Under the pieces are notes generated by a model. The model did not search any database and was not told where the DNA came from. It saw nothing but the letters and a program-made list of their open reading frames with translations. The translations under genes were made by a program, and so were the position numbers. 64,000 nucleotides of DNA from NCBI RefSeq assembly GCF_028554725.1, contig NC_071670.1, forward strand, positions 28,390,001 through 28,454,000, read 5' to 3'. Each line of letters begins with the position of its first letter. Position 1 is the first letter of the stretch. Below, one piece after another: positions 35,800 to 48,833 of this stretch. This stretch comes from Zeugodacus cucurbitae (lineage: Eukaryota > Arthropoda > Insecta > Diptera > Tephritidae).

Positions 35800-36407
35800 G
35801 AACAAATTGGAAAAATATTGTTCAAATTGTTCTGTAAAGAATGTGTTTCGCGGACTTCACTCAACTTCAGGTCAACATAATCGGTTTACTGCGTAAACCA
35901 TCACCCATCTTGAGACCTAGCATTCAGTATTGTATAATATTCGACCGGATAGACCACGTCCAGCGCTCAGTGAAGAAAATATAACAGCCATAGCTGAGAA
36001 TGTACACGAAGACCTTGGAGAGTCGATTTGGCGCCGCTCGCAGCAACTCGGACTGATGTATGGAACGTTTTGGGCGGGTCGATTGACCACCAAGATCATA
36101 TAATATCACACCGTTAGCCTTTTTCTTGTGTGGATATGTAAAGTCTAAAGTCTATGCGGACAATCCCACTTCTATTCAGGCCTTCGGGCAAAACATCACG
36201 CATGTTATTCGCCAGTTACCTGTCGAAATGCACGAACGAAGAAACGAAAATTGGACTCAACGGATGGACCATATGAGACGTAGCCGCGCCCAACATTTGA
36301 AAGATAAAATCTTTAAATAATAAGTGCCAAAGAATGTTCGTCGAATGATAATAAACAATTCCCATTAAATTTGAATTTTCTGTGTTCCTCGAAATGGATC
36401 ACCCTTT
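35800..36407 (+). pseudogene. Decayed DD41D mariner remnant
   Basis: In shifting frames: NCSVKNVFRGLHSTSGQHNR, then RPRPALSEENITAIAENV, RRSQQLGLMYGT, then after a large deletion FFLCGYVKSKVY-like sequence and NENWTQRMDHMRRSRAQHL (to TAA at 36318-36320). Each block aligns with the intact transposase at 47642-48727. The 3' end GATCACCCTTTATA resembles the right terminal repeat of that element. The catalytic core is deleted. Confidence 0.78.
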
Positions 36408-38977
36408 ATAATTTTAATTAAGATTTTTTTTCGGAACAAAAGCTCATAGGCTATCCGACAGATTTCTATTAGAGAGTATCGCAAAAAAAATTATGAAATA
36501 TAATTAATGAAACACCATTCATTGAAAAATTGTTGAGGTTATAAGTTTTATCCTGGTACAGTGACAGATGATGCAACCATTCCCAAATTCCGTATAGGTT
36601 ATAATCGGAGTCTCGCCTTCGATATCAGTAATAATAATAACATCGATTTTTGCCAAAAATTGCATTTCTTCAAACGTTAGAAACTTTTCAGTTCACCTGT
36701 TATAATATGAATTCAAAGATTCATACATTTCTTCTGGTGTATCCATTACATGCCACGTAGAATGTTTGAATAATCCATATATAATTTACAGTGGCCCGCA
36801 GAATTCATAATTTATGTACAAGGGTATCAAGCATATATAGATATGTACACAGATTAAATGTACGTAGGTAGATTGACCTTCCAAGTAGCTATTGCATTTT
36901 CATAAATTCATCTACAATACAGTTTTAAGGCCACTGTACAAGGTACGCTCATTTTATGCATTTTCTTTCGTACTGTACGTACAGTACACTGTGTGTTGCG
37001 CATAGTTGAGCACTATTCATCCTTTTTTCTCCTCAGCGCTTCCTTTCGCTCCTTTAGACGATGTTTGTGGGTTATGCCAACCAATCAAAATTAGTTTCAC
37101 AACACAAACACAAACAAAGGACTAAAAAAACTTGACTGCGCAATGAATTAGTCCTCGTTAAAACCAGCATCAATGCCAACAACAACAACTACATACATGA
37201 GTAAGTGAATTCTGCTTCAAAGCGGCTGCAGATGATAAAGCTGACTTTAATACCATCTCACATACTTATGTGCATATGTATGTATGTCTGTTGTATATAT
37301 GTATGCATGATAATATGGGGAGTCTTAAATTTGCGTTTGTGTGGCGTATAAAAATCAAGCAAACTTAAATCCTATGACATTACAACAACACTGGCGAGTT
37401 TAGATAAAATGCGTTAAGTAACTGGTGCGGGTGTTGACCGTACTAAGAACTGCGTTCATACACACAAACATATGTTAATACAAGTGACATTTTTTGTTGT
37501 TTCAGTACAACATACATATAAGGTCGTCATTCGTCATTTAAAACCTTGTATTTCTTTTGTTTCAGGTTTTATGTTTGTTTTTAGAGCTGTAGATGACGAT
37601 AAAGTTTTCTTATTGCGCCAGTGAAAGCCAGTTTGGTTAGCAGATAATGCGGTTGCAATTGGCAGTCCGGCTTATGCATTTGTAGGTTGCCATCTGGAAC
37701 TATTTAGCCACTGATAGTTTTTTACAGTAAATATAATAAAAATAATTTTCGAAAAGAAATTCACGGGCATTTAAAACGTAACTAACAAATAAAAATAAAG
37801 ATGTGAGTTAATCGGGAAACCGCATTACACATGTGCATATGTGTACATATCTATGTATGTATCTATATATGCAAATATATTTGCAGATATATATATGCAT
37901 GTACTATATGTGTGTATTCGCTTACCTATTGCTATGAGAACTCCAACGTTACATACATATGTTTGTATGTACGTCTGTATATACATACACATCTGCGCAC
38001 AACGAAATTGTAATAAATCCACCTAATAGGGTATACTGTTGAGTTACGAACATTAAATGTCTTTAACAGAATAAAAAATACAAAATCGAAATTTCACTCA
38101 ATTTCCCCCCGACTGGGGAAAATAGTCAGCTTACTTACACATTGTATATGCAATGCTCAGAAACTTATGTTGGCATACACATTTAATAATGTACATATGA
38201 ATGTATATTGAACAGAATTTTGAATCTGTTTGAGTTTTGAAAATCATTCATTTACGTTTGAAAGAGCATTTTTTTGTCTGCAGCTGTAAAAAATTAAGAA
38301 GCTATTGCAATTGCGGCCGAATATATGTATGTATGTATATTGTTTTGGAGACTTCTAGTTTTACACTACAAGTCTCAAATGATCGGGTGTATGTATTTTT
38401 ATTATATAGACGGAGGTTCAGCATTAATTTTTAAGCCGTTTACACAATCAATTATAACTGTTTAATTTATTTCTGCATTGAAAATATAATAAATCATGTA
38501 AAAAAGAAAATTGAATTTTTATGTATAAATGGTTTAATTCTTTCGATTAGATGATGAGGAAATAATTTAATTTTATTTACATATATGAAAACATTTTAAG
38601 ATAAATGTTACTCAACTTTAGATACTTAGCTTATTTTAATCTTCATAGCTTCGCATTCTTACAGAGGTATCTTACCAAGAAAGGAGCCAACTTTTTTAGT
38701 TAGGAATACAAATACATACAATATAAAAATTATCTAAAATATTTAGTATTTTTGACATTAGTCTTGTATTTTTTGGGGATTTAACTTCAAAATTTTCAGA
38801 TTTTGGAAAAATTGCGATGTTGAAAAAAGCGTGTTATAGAACATGTCAACCCATTTTCATGTCAACCCCTTTATTAGTGGGTCTAAATTGAGAGTTCATA
38901 TGCGAGTGTTAACAAATAATTACGCTTTTCCGACTCACCGCATCTTTGCTTGCTAAGTATTAACAAATTAGTCAACA
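36408..38977. other. Intergenic, AT-rich, no gene recognised
   Basis: Simple ACATATGTATG repeats at about 37260-37310 and 37830-38000 generate spurious Tyr/Ile/Cys-rich frames. No transposon ends, RNA gene or exon identified. Confidence 0.45.
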
Positions 38978-40299
38978 CAAAAAGGGAGACCCCACAATCT
39001 GCGCCAATTACCGTGGGATAAGCCTCCTCAACATCGCTTATAAGGTTCTATCAAGCGTACTGTGTGAAAGACTAAAGACCACCGTCAACAAACTGGTTGG
39101 ACCTTATCAGTGTGGCTTTAGACCTGGAAAATCTACATCTGACCGCACCATGCACCAAATCTTAGAAAAGACCCGTGAAAAGAGGATCGACACACACCAT
39201 TTCTTTGTCGATTTTATAGCTGTTTTCGAGCGCACGAAAAGAAGCTGTCTTTACACCGCAATGCCTGAATTTGGTATCCCCGCAAAACTAATTCCGCTAT
39301 GTAAGGTGACGTTGAGCAACACCAAAAGCACCGTCAGGATCGGGAAAGACCTATCCGAGCCGTTCGATACCAAACGAGGTTTCAGACAAGGTGACTCGCT
39401 ATCGTGTGACTTCTTTAACCTGATGCTGAAAAAAATAGTACGGGCCGCAGAACTAAACAGAGACGGTACAATCTTCTATAAGAGTGTACAGCTAATTGCG
39501 TACGCCGATGATATTGATATCATTGGAAACAGCACCCGCGCCGTTAGTTCCTCTTTTGCCCGCCTCGATAAGGAAGCAAAGCGAATGGGTCTGTCGAGGA
39601 TAAGACGAAATATCTCCTGTAATCAGCGCAATCGCGTCTTGGCCTCTGTTGACAGTCATAACTTTGAAGTTGTAGATAATTTCGTTTATCTGGGAACCAG
39701 TATTAACAGCAATAACAATGTTAGCCTCCAACGCATAATCACTCTTGCCAACTGGTGCTATTATGGGCTGAGTAGGTAATTGAAAAGTAAAGTCCCCTCT
39801 CGACGAACAAAAACCAAACTCTACAAGTCGCTCATCATTCCCGTCCTACTTTATGGTGCAGAGGCGTGGACGATATCAACATCCGATGAGACGGCACTAG
39901 GAATTTTCAAGAGAAAGGTTTGCGGAAGTTGGTGCTATTTACATTGGCAACGGCGAATACCGCAGACGATGGAACGATGAGCTGTATGTGTTATTCGACG
40001 ACGTAGACATACATAGTTCAGCGAATAAAGAGACAGCGGCTACGCTGGTTAGGTCATGTTGTTTGAATGGACGAAAGTGCTCCAGCTCTGAAAATGTTCG
40101 ATGCAGTACTCGCTGGTGGAAGCCGAGAAAAAGGGAGACCTCCACTCCGATGGAAGGACCAGGTGGAGAAGTACCGGGCTTCACTTGGTATTATCAATTG
40201 GTGCCAAACTGCCAAAAGGTGAGATGCGTGGCGCGCTGTTGTGGAGTCGGCTATAAGCGCGTAAAGTTGTCTAGGCCAGTCAAGAAGAAGAAGAAAAAG
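38978..40299 (+). mobile_element. 5'-truncated RTE retrotransposon (copy C)
   Basis: Begins within the RT domain at AAGGGAGACCCCACAATCTG and ends with a degenerate hairpin (AGCGCGTAAAGTTGT) and CCAGTCAAGAAGAAGAAG. The open part 39150-39779 carries FVDF, GFRQGDSLSCDFFNLML and LIAYADDIDIIG; TAA replaces Gln after GLSR (39777-39779), and frameshifts follow near 39930 and 40000. No convincing target duplication. It is the AAG-tailed subtype, on the + strand. Confidence 0.83.
39150..39980 (+). pseudogene. RTE reverse transcriptase remnant of copy C
   Basis: Two adjacent open blocks (39150-39779 and 39780-39980) separated by one in-frame TAA. A deletion between RMGL and the NEDKTKYL region removes part of the thumb-side sequence relative to copy A. 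The C-terminal RLRWLGH block is present but out of frame. Confidence 0.75.
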
Positions 40300-41435
40300 T
40301 GTTAGCTCTACTAAGTAAAGACTACTCATTATAACTTAAATAATTGAAATAAATATTTGTAACTGCATGCTTATTTCATGGTCAATGATAATAAAAGTTC
40401 ATCCAAAGAAAAGCATAATGAGAATGATAGCTGATTAAAGCAGTGGAAAGCTTTGTAAGGAATTTCACTCTTTGGCGCTTCTTCATAACCTCCTATAAGT
40501 CGACTACTATTTCAACAATTTTGTTTGTTTTAGCGCCATCAGTTTACTATTATATTTATATTAAAAAGTCAACTGGAATATAAATATTCATACCAGCATA
40601 ATCATATACATATGTACATACGTATATACATAAAGCGGCATAACCATTGGTAAGATTTTTATTTTTTCCGCCAAGCAATTTAAGTGCTTTAATAGTAATA
40701 CTCCGCTTCGCCACATAGTACATCGGCCATCACGACACTAATGAAACGAATTTAGGTAAAGAGCATTTCTTCTTTCAATTTCTTATTTTGCTTTTTACAG
40801 ACAATTTTCGACAACTGTAACCAACTAACGTACATATGTACATACATACACACAAAAACTATGAGCCTTTGAGCAAAGAAGTGTAGAGTAAGGGACCAGA
40901 GTAAGCAGAAGGACCTAATGAAAACCCATTACTGCGCTTAATGTGTTTTGCTTTTAGTTTTAGCGAAAAACATCGGAAAGGAATACTCGTATATGGCTAC
41001 ACTTTTTGAAAGCTTACAACTATAAAGAGTAATGCTTTTAAACCTTAAATCACTCTATGTGCTTATGTACAAGTATTTTTGTATACACGTGAGTATTCAA
41101 TTTTTAAGGAAATCAATCATTAATGTTAACTCCCATAAACAAATCTAAAATAAGTAAGGGATATGTGACGTACTGTAGCATTATGTTTAAATATTTGCTG
41201 AAATTTTATAGAAATCGATACTTTACCTATTATACAGGGGTGTTGTGGAATCCAAGACAGATTTGCTGAATGTCAGAATGGCAAACCAATTCTGATTTTC
41301 ATTGATTTCACAGAATCTGATTGGATTTTCGTCTTTTCGAATATAAGCAAACCAATATTCGAATCAGCTGTTCTGCTATTTATTCATGGGGAAAAATTAG
41401 CAAGACATGTTTTTGGAATTGTAATCATATAATTA

Positions 41436-43531
41436 CAGTGGTACTCCAATATAACGAATGATATAATGTTGGGACCGTTCGTTAAACTGAAATATTCGTT
41501 ATATCGGAAACGAAAACTAAATTAATATTGGTACATATATGTTTAAAAACAACTATTTATTCATGAATTCATAAGCATTGGTTGAAATAAATACATATAC
41601 AATGGAAATGGAAAATGCATACAATAAAGTTAATAAAAGTTGAATTTTATAACAATAATATGAGCATTATTCAACTGAAAAGAAATTTGTTATGCTCATT
41701 TGCCTTTGTGGGCGAGAAATTTTGAGATCCTGTGCCTTTTGATGTAGGCTTTTCAATAAAAATATTTTATCCTGTTCCACGTTGTTTTCTTCAGACCATT
41801 TGATACACTTCTCAAAGCAGTCGATGGCATCAGTATGCTTTATTGGCGGCACAGCTACAACTGCACCTCACCTCACCTTCCTCCTCTTCCGAAATGTCTA
41901 TAGCTAGTTTATTTTCAGCACTCGGGTTCACATTGTCTACACTGTTCCATGCTTCCAAATCATCTGTGTTGAAATTTGTCAAAAATTTTATTTGAATATT
42001 AATTTAAATTATTTCTACAAATGCATAAGTTAAACCGTACCTGGGGAAACATTGTATGGATAAGAGAAAGTGTGCTCTCCATAACGGAAAGGTCTCCTCT
42101 GAATCGCAACTCTGCTAGAGGTATATTGTCCTCATCATCTTCATCGTCAGGTGTGGTTTTATTAATTAAAATGTTTTTCCAACACTTCTGAAGAACAACC
42201 CCTGAAACTTTTTCCCAAGCTGCAACAATAAGTTGAACTGCATTGAAAAGCGTGAGGTCCTTTAACGCTGTGTTTATTTTTTCTTTTTGCACTACACTGC
42301 TCAGTCAAGAATTTCGGTAAAATAATTTAGTGAGGCGAATCGCGTTCTGGTCCATTGGTTGAATTAGAGCCGTTACATTCGGTGGCATAAACACTGTCCA
42401 TATTTTTCCATCTGGAGTCACCAAATCTTTTTCTGGTGGATGACTAGGAGCGTTATCGAGGAGTAATATTGCTCGCTTTGGTAGATTTCGACTTTCAAGA
42501 AAATCTTGAACCTATAATTAAAAGTATTATTAAGGAGTATTGAAGTGAAAATTGTTGTAATATACAAACCTGAAGCACGAATTTACTAAAAAACCAGTTT
42601 TTAAAAATTTCGATATTCATCTACGCGGATTTTGAGTGCGCATAGTCCACGGCAAGTGTTTTGTTTTTAAAGGAACGAGGGTTTTTTGATTTTCCTATTA
42701 CAAAAGGCTTTAATTTCATTGTTCCCGTTGCATTTGAGCAGGCAAGAATTGTAACTCGTTCCTTGGATATCTTTCGGCCATATGCTCTGTCTTCATTAGC
42801 GTGAACTAGAGTTTGGTTCGGCAACATCTTCCAGTAAAGTCCAGTTTCATCAGCGTTGATAATTTCATTTAATTTTTCTTTGAACGGTGCCACTAAATCA
42901 GCTTGGGAGGACAGTTTTTCGCCAGATTCTTTTAAAATTCAGATCCCAAACCGTTTTATAAATTTACAGAACCAACCATTACTTGCCTTACTCTTTTCAT
43001 TGGGATATTTTGTATTATGGTGCAAATAGCTTTGGCTTTTAAAATATTGCTGTTAATAGGTACGTGCTTTTCACGCTGGGAGACAAACCACTTATTTAAA
43101 GCCTTTTCCATCCTATGATATTCGCCTTTCTTTAACGATTGTCGTCTCAATGTGCCAGCATGTGTACCTTTAACACTTCTTATCACTTTCCGGCAATTTT
43201 TTTAAATTGTGCAAACACTCGATTTTGGAATACCATATTTCAAAGAGATTTCTTTCAGAGTTTTCCCTAAGCAAAGCCGTTTTCGAATTGAAGGCATTTT
43301 TAAATAATTTATGCGATATCCTCACTTTACCACTATGAACTCACAACTAGTATTTCGCGCAAAGAAGCGTGCATAAAAAAATAACAAACAAACAAGAACG
43401 CCATACATTCGTAATATCGAGTTCATCCAATTTCCAGCTTTCGTTATATAGAGTCATCAATGTATTGAAAAAAAGCGTTCGTTATATTGAACATTCGATA
43501 TATCGGCGTTCGTTATACTGGAGCACCACTG
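41436..43531 (-). mobile_element. Tigger/pogo-like DNA transposon
   Basis: 2096 bp with inverted ends CAGTGGTACTCCAATATAAC and CAGTGGTGCTCCAGTATAAC (about 24 bp, continuing GAA), flanked by TA (41434-41435, 43532-43533). It encloses a minus-strand transposase of the CENP-B/Jerky/Tigger type. Size, TIR start CAGTGG and TA duplication agree with Tigger elements. Confidence 0.85.
41667..43296 (-). pseudogene. Tigger/Jerky-type transposase, intron-containing, disabled
   Basis: From ATG at 43294-43296: MPSIRKRLCLGKTLKEISLK and YGIPKSSVCTI (helix-turn-helix), then TAA. Later frames give the second HTH (KALNKWFVSQRE), SNGWFCKFIKRFGI, NADETGLYWKMLPNQTLV with the first catalytic Asp, RAILLLDNAPSHPP with the second, and MPPNVTALIQPMDQ with the third. 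Two spliceosomal-type introns are visible: one between VLQ and VQDFLESR (about 42512-42568, GT..AG) and one at about 41967-42039 following MFPQ. The C-terminus has a frameshift in a repeated GGTGA before VAVPPIKHTDAIDCFEKCIK. The copy is inactive but all domains survive. Confidence 0.78.
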
Positions 43532-43686
43532 TAGTTCAAAATATTCATTAAACCGAAAAAATATAATTAAATTGAGAAATTATTTCAGCTTTTATTTTAT
43601 TTGGCAATAATTCGCTTTATGCTCAAAGGAAGTCAAAAATAGTAATTATTTTTATGTAAAAATGTACATATTTAAGTGTATATATA

Positions 43687-43909
43687 CAGTGGAATTTCTC
43701 TAACTCGAATCACCATAATCCACAAAAAACTTCGAGGAAATTTCTATGGAATTGGCTTTCAATGTCACTTCATGAATTCGAGTTATGGAGAACTTCGAGT
43801 TATAGAAATTCGAGTTATGGAAGGAAATTTGTATGAAATTTGTTTTAAACGCTATTGCCAAATTAAAAGTTCAAGTAATGGAGATCTTCGAGTTATGGAA
43901 GTTCCACTG
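43687..43909. mobile_element. Short Tigger-like MITE, TIR CAGTGGAATTTCTCTAACTC
   Basis: 223 bp between TA dinucleotides; ends CAGTGGAATTTCTCTAACTC and, inverted, CAGTGGAACTTCCATAACTC. Inside are repeats of TTCGAGTTATGGA. An internal 82-residue-like frame is an accident of the repeat. Confidence 0.72.
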
Positions 43910-44329
43910 TATATTGTTTAACTTTTATATAAAAAGTTAGATATTTCCATGATCTAATCTGAATTACTTATTTTGTCAAGTTCTTAGAATATTTTATTTT
44001 TTTTCGTTGAATTCAATAATTACGCCATTTAGCGTTCTTATCTTATTTTTTAATAATAGTTATATTTTTTCCAAAGCGTTTTAACAGCAAATCAAAATAA
44101 ATTTGAACAAAATGTCTCAAATCTGTCATCCCTGAAGCTCTTGATTTGTTTCTGATAGTTAAACCGATAAAATTGGTTTCTATGACACCTTAAACCAATA
44201 GAATTTCTGATTCGAACATCAAACCAATAATATCAGAATAAATGACACGAACCAGAATTTTTTGTTGGTTTGAATTCTGATTCCGACAACTGTCAGATTC
44301 CACAACAACCCTGATAAATACCCTTTCCT

Positions 44330-44590
44330 AAAATATAGAGTTGTCTGTCCGTCTGTCCTATCGTTTGCACGGATTTACTTGAGTAAACCTTCAGATATCT
44401 TAATGAAACTTGGTACACCCTTACTTGGCACCATAAGAAAATTATGGTTATAGATAGGAAATCGACATCCATTACCACGTCCACAAAATGGTGTTAACCG
44501 AAAACTATAAATACGGCTATAAGAATAACATTTGTCCCAGAGGGTCACCCTAGGAAGAGACATATTTGTACTATCGAAATACTATAATAA
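44330..44590. repeat. GTTCGG-hairpin repeat family, internal fragment
   Basis: GTTGTCTGTCCGTCTGTCC, AGATATCTTAATGAAACTTG and CCACGTCCACAAAATGG match the interior of the 61870 copy. Confidence 0.5.
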
Positions 44591-44599
44591 GTAATCTAA

Positions 44600-47190
44600 T
44601 AAAACATTCACTATTAAAACAGAACTTTAGATACATCTTCGATCACCACCAGATCCTTTTTTTGTATTGAAAAAAAGGTGCTTCCCGATAAACATCCCCT
44701 GCAGGGACTGTTACTGCAGTCATCTCACTTTTCCAACATTTATTTAACTAAATATTAATTTGCTATACCAGTGTAACCCATGAAAAATTATTCGATTTTC
44801 GTGAATATTTTTTTAAGAAAGTACTCGATTGATAGTTTAAGATTTTTTTACAAGTAGAGTAGCTGAAATAAAAAAAAAATCAAAAAGGTTATTAAAGTTG
44901 AAGGTATTTCCTATACAATGATCTATGATTTTTGAAAAACATGAAAAAATTAACAAAATGGCGTAATTCTGAATTTTCGTTTTTTAGGTAAAAAGGTAAT
45001 TTTTTAATGCCAAATTGACAATCAAAAAGATCGTAGGTCATTGTATAGTAAATATATTCAAGAATACTCAGTTTAAATTTGATCGGTCAATTTCTCATTG
45101 AGTTATGATGTCAGCAATTTTGAGAAATGTCGTTTCGAGAAAAACGCGTTTTAATTCGACTATAGCGGATTTTCCTGCGGGCGGTCGCTCTTTAGAACGT
45201 TACCATTCAGAAACTATTTAAGATTCTACCTTATCGCTTTCACAGATATTTTTGAAAATGGTATAACCCCTTAAACGGTAATTAATTTTGGTGCTTACGG
45301 TAGAGCGGAACAGACAGACAGTAGATTCCACAGATCTAGTCCTAGTCTGCACGGTATCCATTTCGACAAAATTGTCATTTTCAGCAGAAAATAAAAACAG
45401 AATGTATCATTATCATATATTCTATCGGAGTTGAACAGTAAATCTTGATTTTATTTCGACATTGACAAGATGTTCTCCTCCAGATATGAACACTATAATT
45501 AGGAGAGTGTCTCTTTCTCCACATATTCCTTATCGTATTCACTCAAAAATTTGCTTCGACGCATTGCACCGAATTTCAACTTTGATGTTATAAGACCCAT
45601 AAATTTTAACAAAAAATATTGCAAATGATGTTTGTTGAAGAAGGGGTCGTCGCCCTATTTGGTTTAAGTTGCTTATCTTAACGCTGATCATATTAATTTT
45701 TACCAATTTTTACTAATAATCATGTAAGTTTATTTTCATTTCTGTTCAAGTCACTCGAACAAACTTTTGTAAAATCTTCGTTATTGTCATGGAAACTTGT
45801 CTTTTTTTTTCTCCTTTTTTTGCTGAATAGAAACGAGTTTGTTTCACAAGATGGCACTAATTACACAGCCATACAAAAACAATTGTGGCCCTGACCTGGG
45901 GGTCTTACTATGGGACTCTTATGATTTTGGGTGAACCCGAAGTCCATTTAACCCCATCAGAGCAGGCGTTTTTTAAAATTCATCGGATTTTTCGGCGTCA
46001 CGGATTACGGGTTTTAAAAGTTGCTAGATCATCGAATATAACAGTACTTTTTTTCTAAAAAAATCGCCAGAACCATTCGATGCGTATTTTTCAGTGGTTG
46101 TATTTAAACTTAATAAGGACTCCATTGTTGGTTAATTGCCTATTACAAGTAAACTGCATCATTACACTTGTGTTGAAACACTTAATTTCAATAAAAATTG
46201 AAATTTTATGGGTGTATTTAAACTTTTGTCCTTGACTGTATGTAATGAAATGAGACAAAATGCGGATAAAATGTGCGCCCTTTAAATGCGACAAAGCTAT
46301 TAAAAGTCCATTCAGCACACTAATTTGTGTATCATTTCAATTTGTACGCAAATATCCACATTCACACCACAACATGTAACACGGCCAACAGTGTGTTGCC
46401 CCTTTCGACCGCAGTCTGCTATGGCTTCCGCCTGATACGAAAATATACGCATGTATGTATGTATGTAAATATGCGCATGTACACATGCATACAATCTTAT
46501 GTCTATAACCAGCCACAAAAGCGCATCATAACAACGCAGCCATTATGGTCCATCTACTTTCAGAGCATTAGGGGCAACAAGCCATAGGAAAAAGGTATCG
46601 TACAACATGAAAAGAAAAGCTAAAATGGAAATTAATATGCGCCATTTTTTTAGAATTACGCGCGCATAAACACGTGCACGGCTAATACTACTTCTTATAT
46701 ATGTTGTGTGTGTGTCTGTATGTGGGTGTATTGCTGTTCTTATGTGTCCCATCAGTTTACCGCATTCTACATTTTCTTTGCGACGCGCAAATGAGGACGA
46801 CAATGCAGTGAAAAAGTAACTGAGAAATGGAAAAAGATCTCATTGATGTGGCTTTTTAACTTTTCATTATTTACCGCTAAAAGCTTCTTTTAAAAATGTC
46901 ACAAAGAGCAAGCGCAACAACAACAATAACAAGTAAGGAAGCACAGGCTCGAGAACATCGTACATTTTATAAGTATAATTATGTGCATAGATAGTATGTA
47001 TATGTAAGTGCATATTAAAGAAATGGATGCGCATATTAACAATTATACATACATATATACATATGTAAATAAATACAGAGAAAAGTAGTTGAATGTTGGA
47101 ACTTATGACTGCTAGAATTATATAATGGTAGTTATGATTCTTGGTCAACTATGTATTTCGGAAAATATGAAGAAAAAAAATGACTTATAC
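44600..47190. other. Intergenic, AT-rich, no gene recognised
   Basis: No coding frame with recognisable motifs. TATG/ACAT simple repeats at about 46445-46490 and 47045-47065. Confidence 0.45.
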
Positions 47191-47528
47191 GCTAGACAGA
47201 CGGCAGAGTTAACTCGGATTAACTGCGCTATTAATCAGTTCCGAATTTGTGGGTAACAGACGGCAGCAAAGCGAGTTATAAACTCCCATAACAGCTGATT
47301 GGCAATAATATTTCCATTTTGGTGAAATAAAATTGGATAGAAAGCAATTATTACGGTTTTTAGCCGCACAAATAGTACAAAATCACTAATTATTAAAAAA
47401 AATAGATATAAATACGCTATTATTAGGCGTGTTTTATTTGACCAACAAATTAAGCTATTAGCTTATTTTGTATGGAAGACTTAGCCAACATAATTATGTT
47501 GGCTTGTCATAAGCTATCATAGCTTGTA

Positions 47529-48833
47529 ACGGGTGATTTTTTTGAGGTTAGGATTTTCATGCATTAGTATTTGACAGATCACGTGGGATTTCAGACATGG
47601 TGTCAAAGAGAAAGATGCTCAGTATGCTTTGACATTTCATCATGAATAGACTTACTAACGAGCAACGCTTGCAAATCATTGAATTTTATTACCAAAATCA
47701 GTGTTCGGTTCGAAATGTGTTTCGCGCTTTACGTCCGATTTATGGTCTACATAATCGACCAAGTGAGCAAACAATTAATGCGATTGTGACCAAGTTTCGC
47801 ACTCAGTTTACTTTATTGGACATTAAACCAACCACACGAATGCGTACAGTGCGTACAGAAGAGAATATTGCGTCTGTTTCTGAGAGTGTGGCTGAAGACC
47901 GTGAAATGTCGATTCGTCGCCGTTCGCAGCAATTGGGTTTGTGTTATTCGACCACATGGAAGATTTTACGCAAAGATCTTGGTGTAAAACCGTATAAAAT
48001 ACAGCTCGTGCAAGAACTGAAGCCGAACGATCTGCCACAACGTCGAATTTTCAGTGAATGGGCCCTAGAAAAGTTGGCAGAAAATCCGCTTTTTTATCGA
48101 CAAATTTTGTTCAGCGATGAGGCTCATTTCTGGTTGAATGGCTACGTAAATAAGCAAAATTGCCGCATTTGGGGTGAAGAGCAACCAGAAGCCGTTCAAG
48201 AACTGCCCATGCATCCCGAAAAATGCACTGTTTGGTGTGGTTTGTACGCTGGTGGAATCATTGGACCGTATTTTTTCAAAGATGCTGTTGGACGCAACGT
48301 TACGGTGAATGGCGATCGCTATCGTTCGATGCTAACAAACTTTTTGTTGCCAAAAATGGAAGAACTGAACTTGGTTGACATGTGGTTTCAACAAGATGGC
48401 GCTACATGCCACACAGCTCGCGATTCTATGGCCATTTTGAGGGAAAACTTCGGAGAACAATTCATCTCAAGAAATGGACCCGTAAGTTGGCCACCAAGAT
48501 CATGCGATTTAACGCCTTTAGACTATTTTTTGTGGGGCTACGTCAAGTCTAAAGTCTACAGAAATAAGCCAGCAACTATTCCAGCTTTGGAAGACAACAT
48601 TTCCGAAGAAATTCGGGCTATTCCGGCCGAAATGCTCGAAAAAGTTGCCCAAAATTGGACTTTCCGAATGGACCACCTAAGACGCAGCCGCGGTCAACAT
48701 TTAAATGAAATTATCTTCAAAAAGTAAATGTCATGAACCAATCTAACGTTTCAAATAAAGAACCGATGAGATTTTGCAAATTTTATGCGTTTTTTTTTTT
48801 AAAAAGTTATCAAGCTCTTAAAAAATCACCCTT
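47529..48833 (+). mobile_element. Complete mariner-type element, DD41D (rosa) class
   Basis: 1305 bp between TA dinucleotides (47527-47528, 48834-48835). Imperfect terminal repeats: ACGGGTGATTTTTTTGAGG at the left and, inverted, AAGGGTGATTTTTTAAGAG at the right. A single uninterrupted 361-codon transposase gene lies inside, with 113 bases before and about 106 after it. Length and layout are standard for mariner. Confidence 0.88.
47642..48727 (+). CDS. Transposase of the DD41D mariner (rosa-like), apparently intact
   Basis: 361 residues from ATG to TAA with no break. Residues 1-110 form the paired helix-turn-helix DNA-binding region (TNEQRLQIIEFYYQNQCSVR; later IRRRSQQLGLCYSTTWKILR). The catalytic triad is D159 (LFSDEAHFW), D252 (FQQDGATCHTA) and D294 (LTPLDYFLWGY); 41 residues separate the second and third Asp, which defines the DD41D group reported from Ceratitis rosa and other tephritids. 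The enzyme would cut and paste its own element at TA sites in the nucleus. All expected motifs and the full length are present, so it may be functional or only recently inactive. A degraded relative is at 35800-36407. Confidence 0.92.
   Translation: MNRLTNEQRLQIIEFYYQNQCSVRNVFRALRPIYGLHNRPSEQTINAIVTKFRTQFTLLDIKPTTRMRTVRTEENIASVSESVAEDREMSIRRRSQQLGLCYSTTWKILRKDLGVKPYKIQLVQELKPNDLPQRRIFSEWALEKLAENPLFYRQILFSDEAHFWLNGYVNKQNCRIWGEEQPEAVQELPMHPEKCTVWCGLYAGGIIGPYFFKDAVGRNVTVNGDRYRSMLTNFLLPKMEELNLVDMWFQQDGATCHTARDSMAILRENFGEQFISRNGPVSWPPRSCDLTPLDYFLWGYVKSKVYRNKPATIPALEDNISEEIRAIPAEMLEKVAQNWTFRMDHLRRSRGQHLNEIIFKK

Noticed and set aside
37825..38026. Overlapping 60-65-codon Tyr/Ile/Cys/Met-rich frames
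   Set aside because: Products of ACATATGTATG simple repeats; no coding signal.
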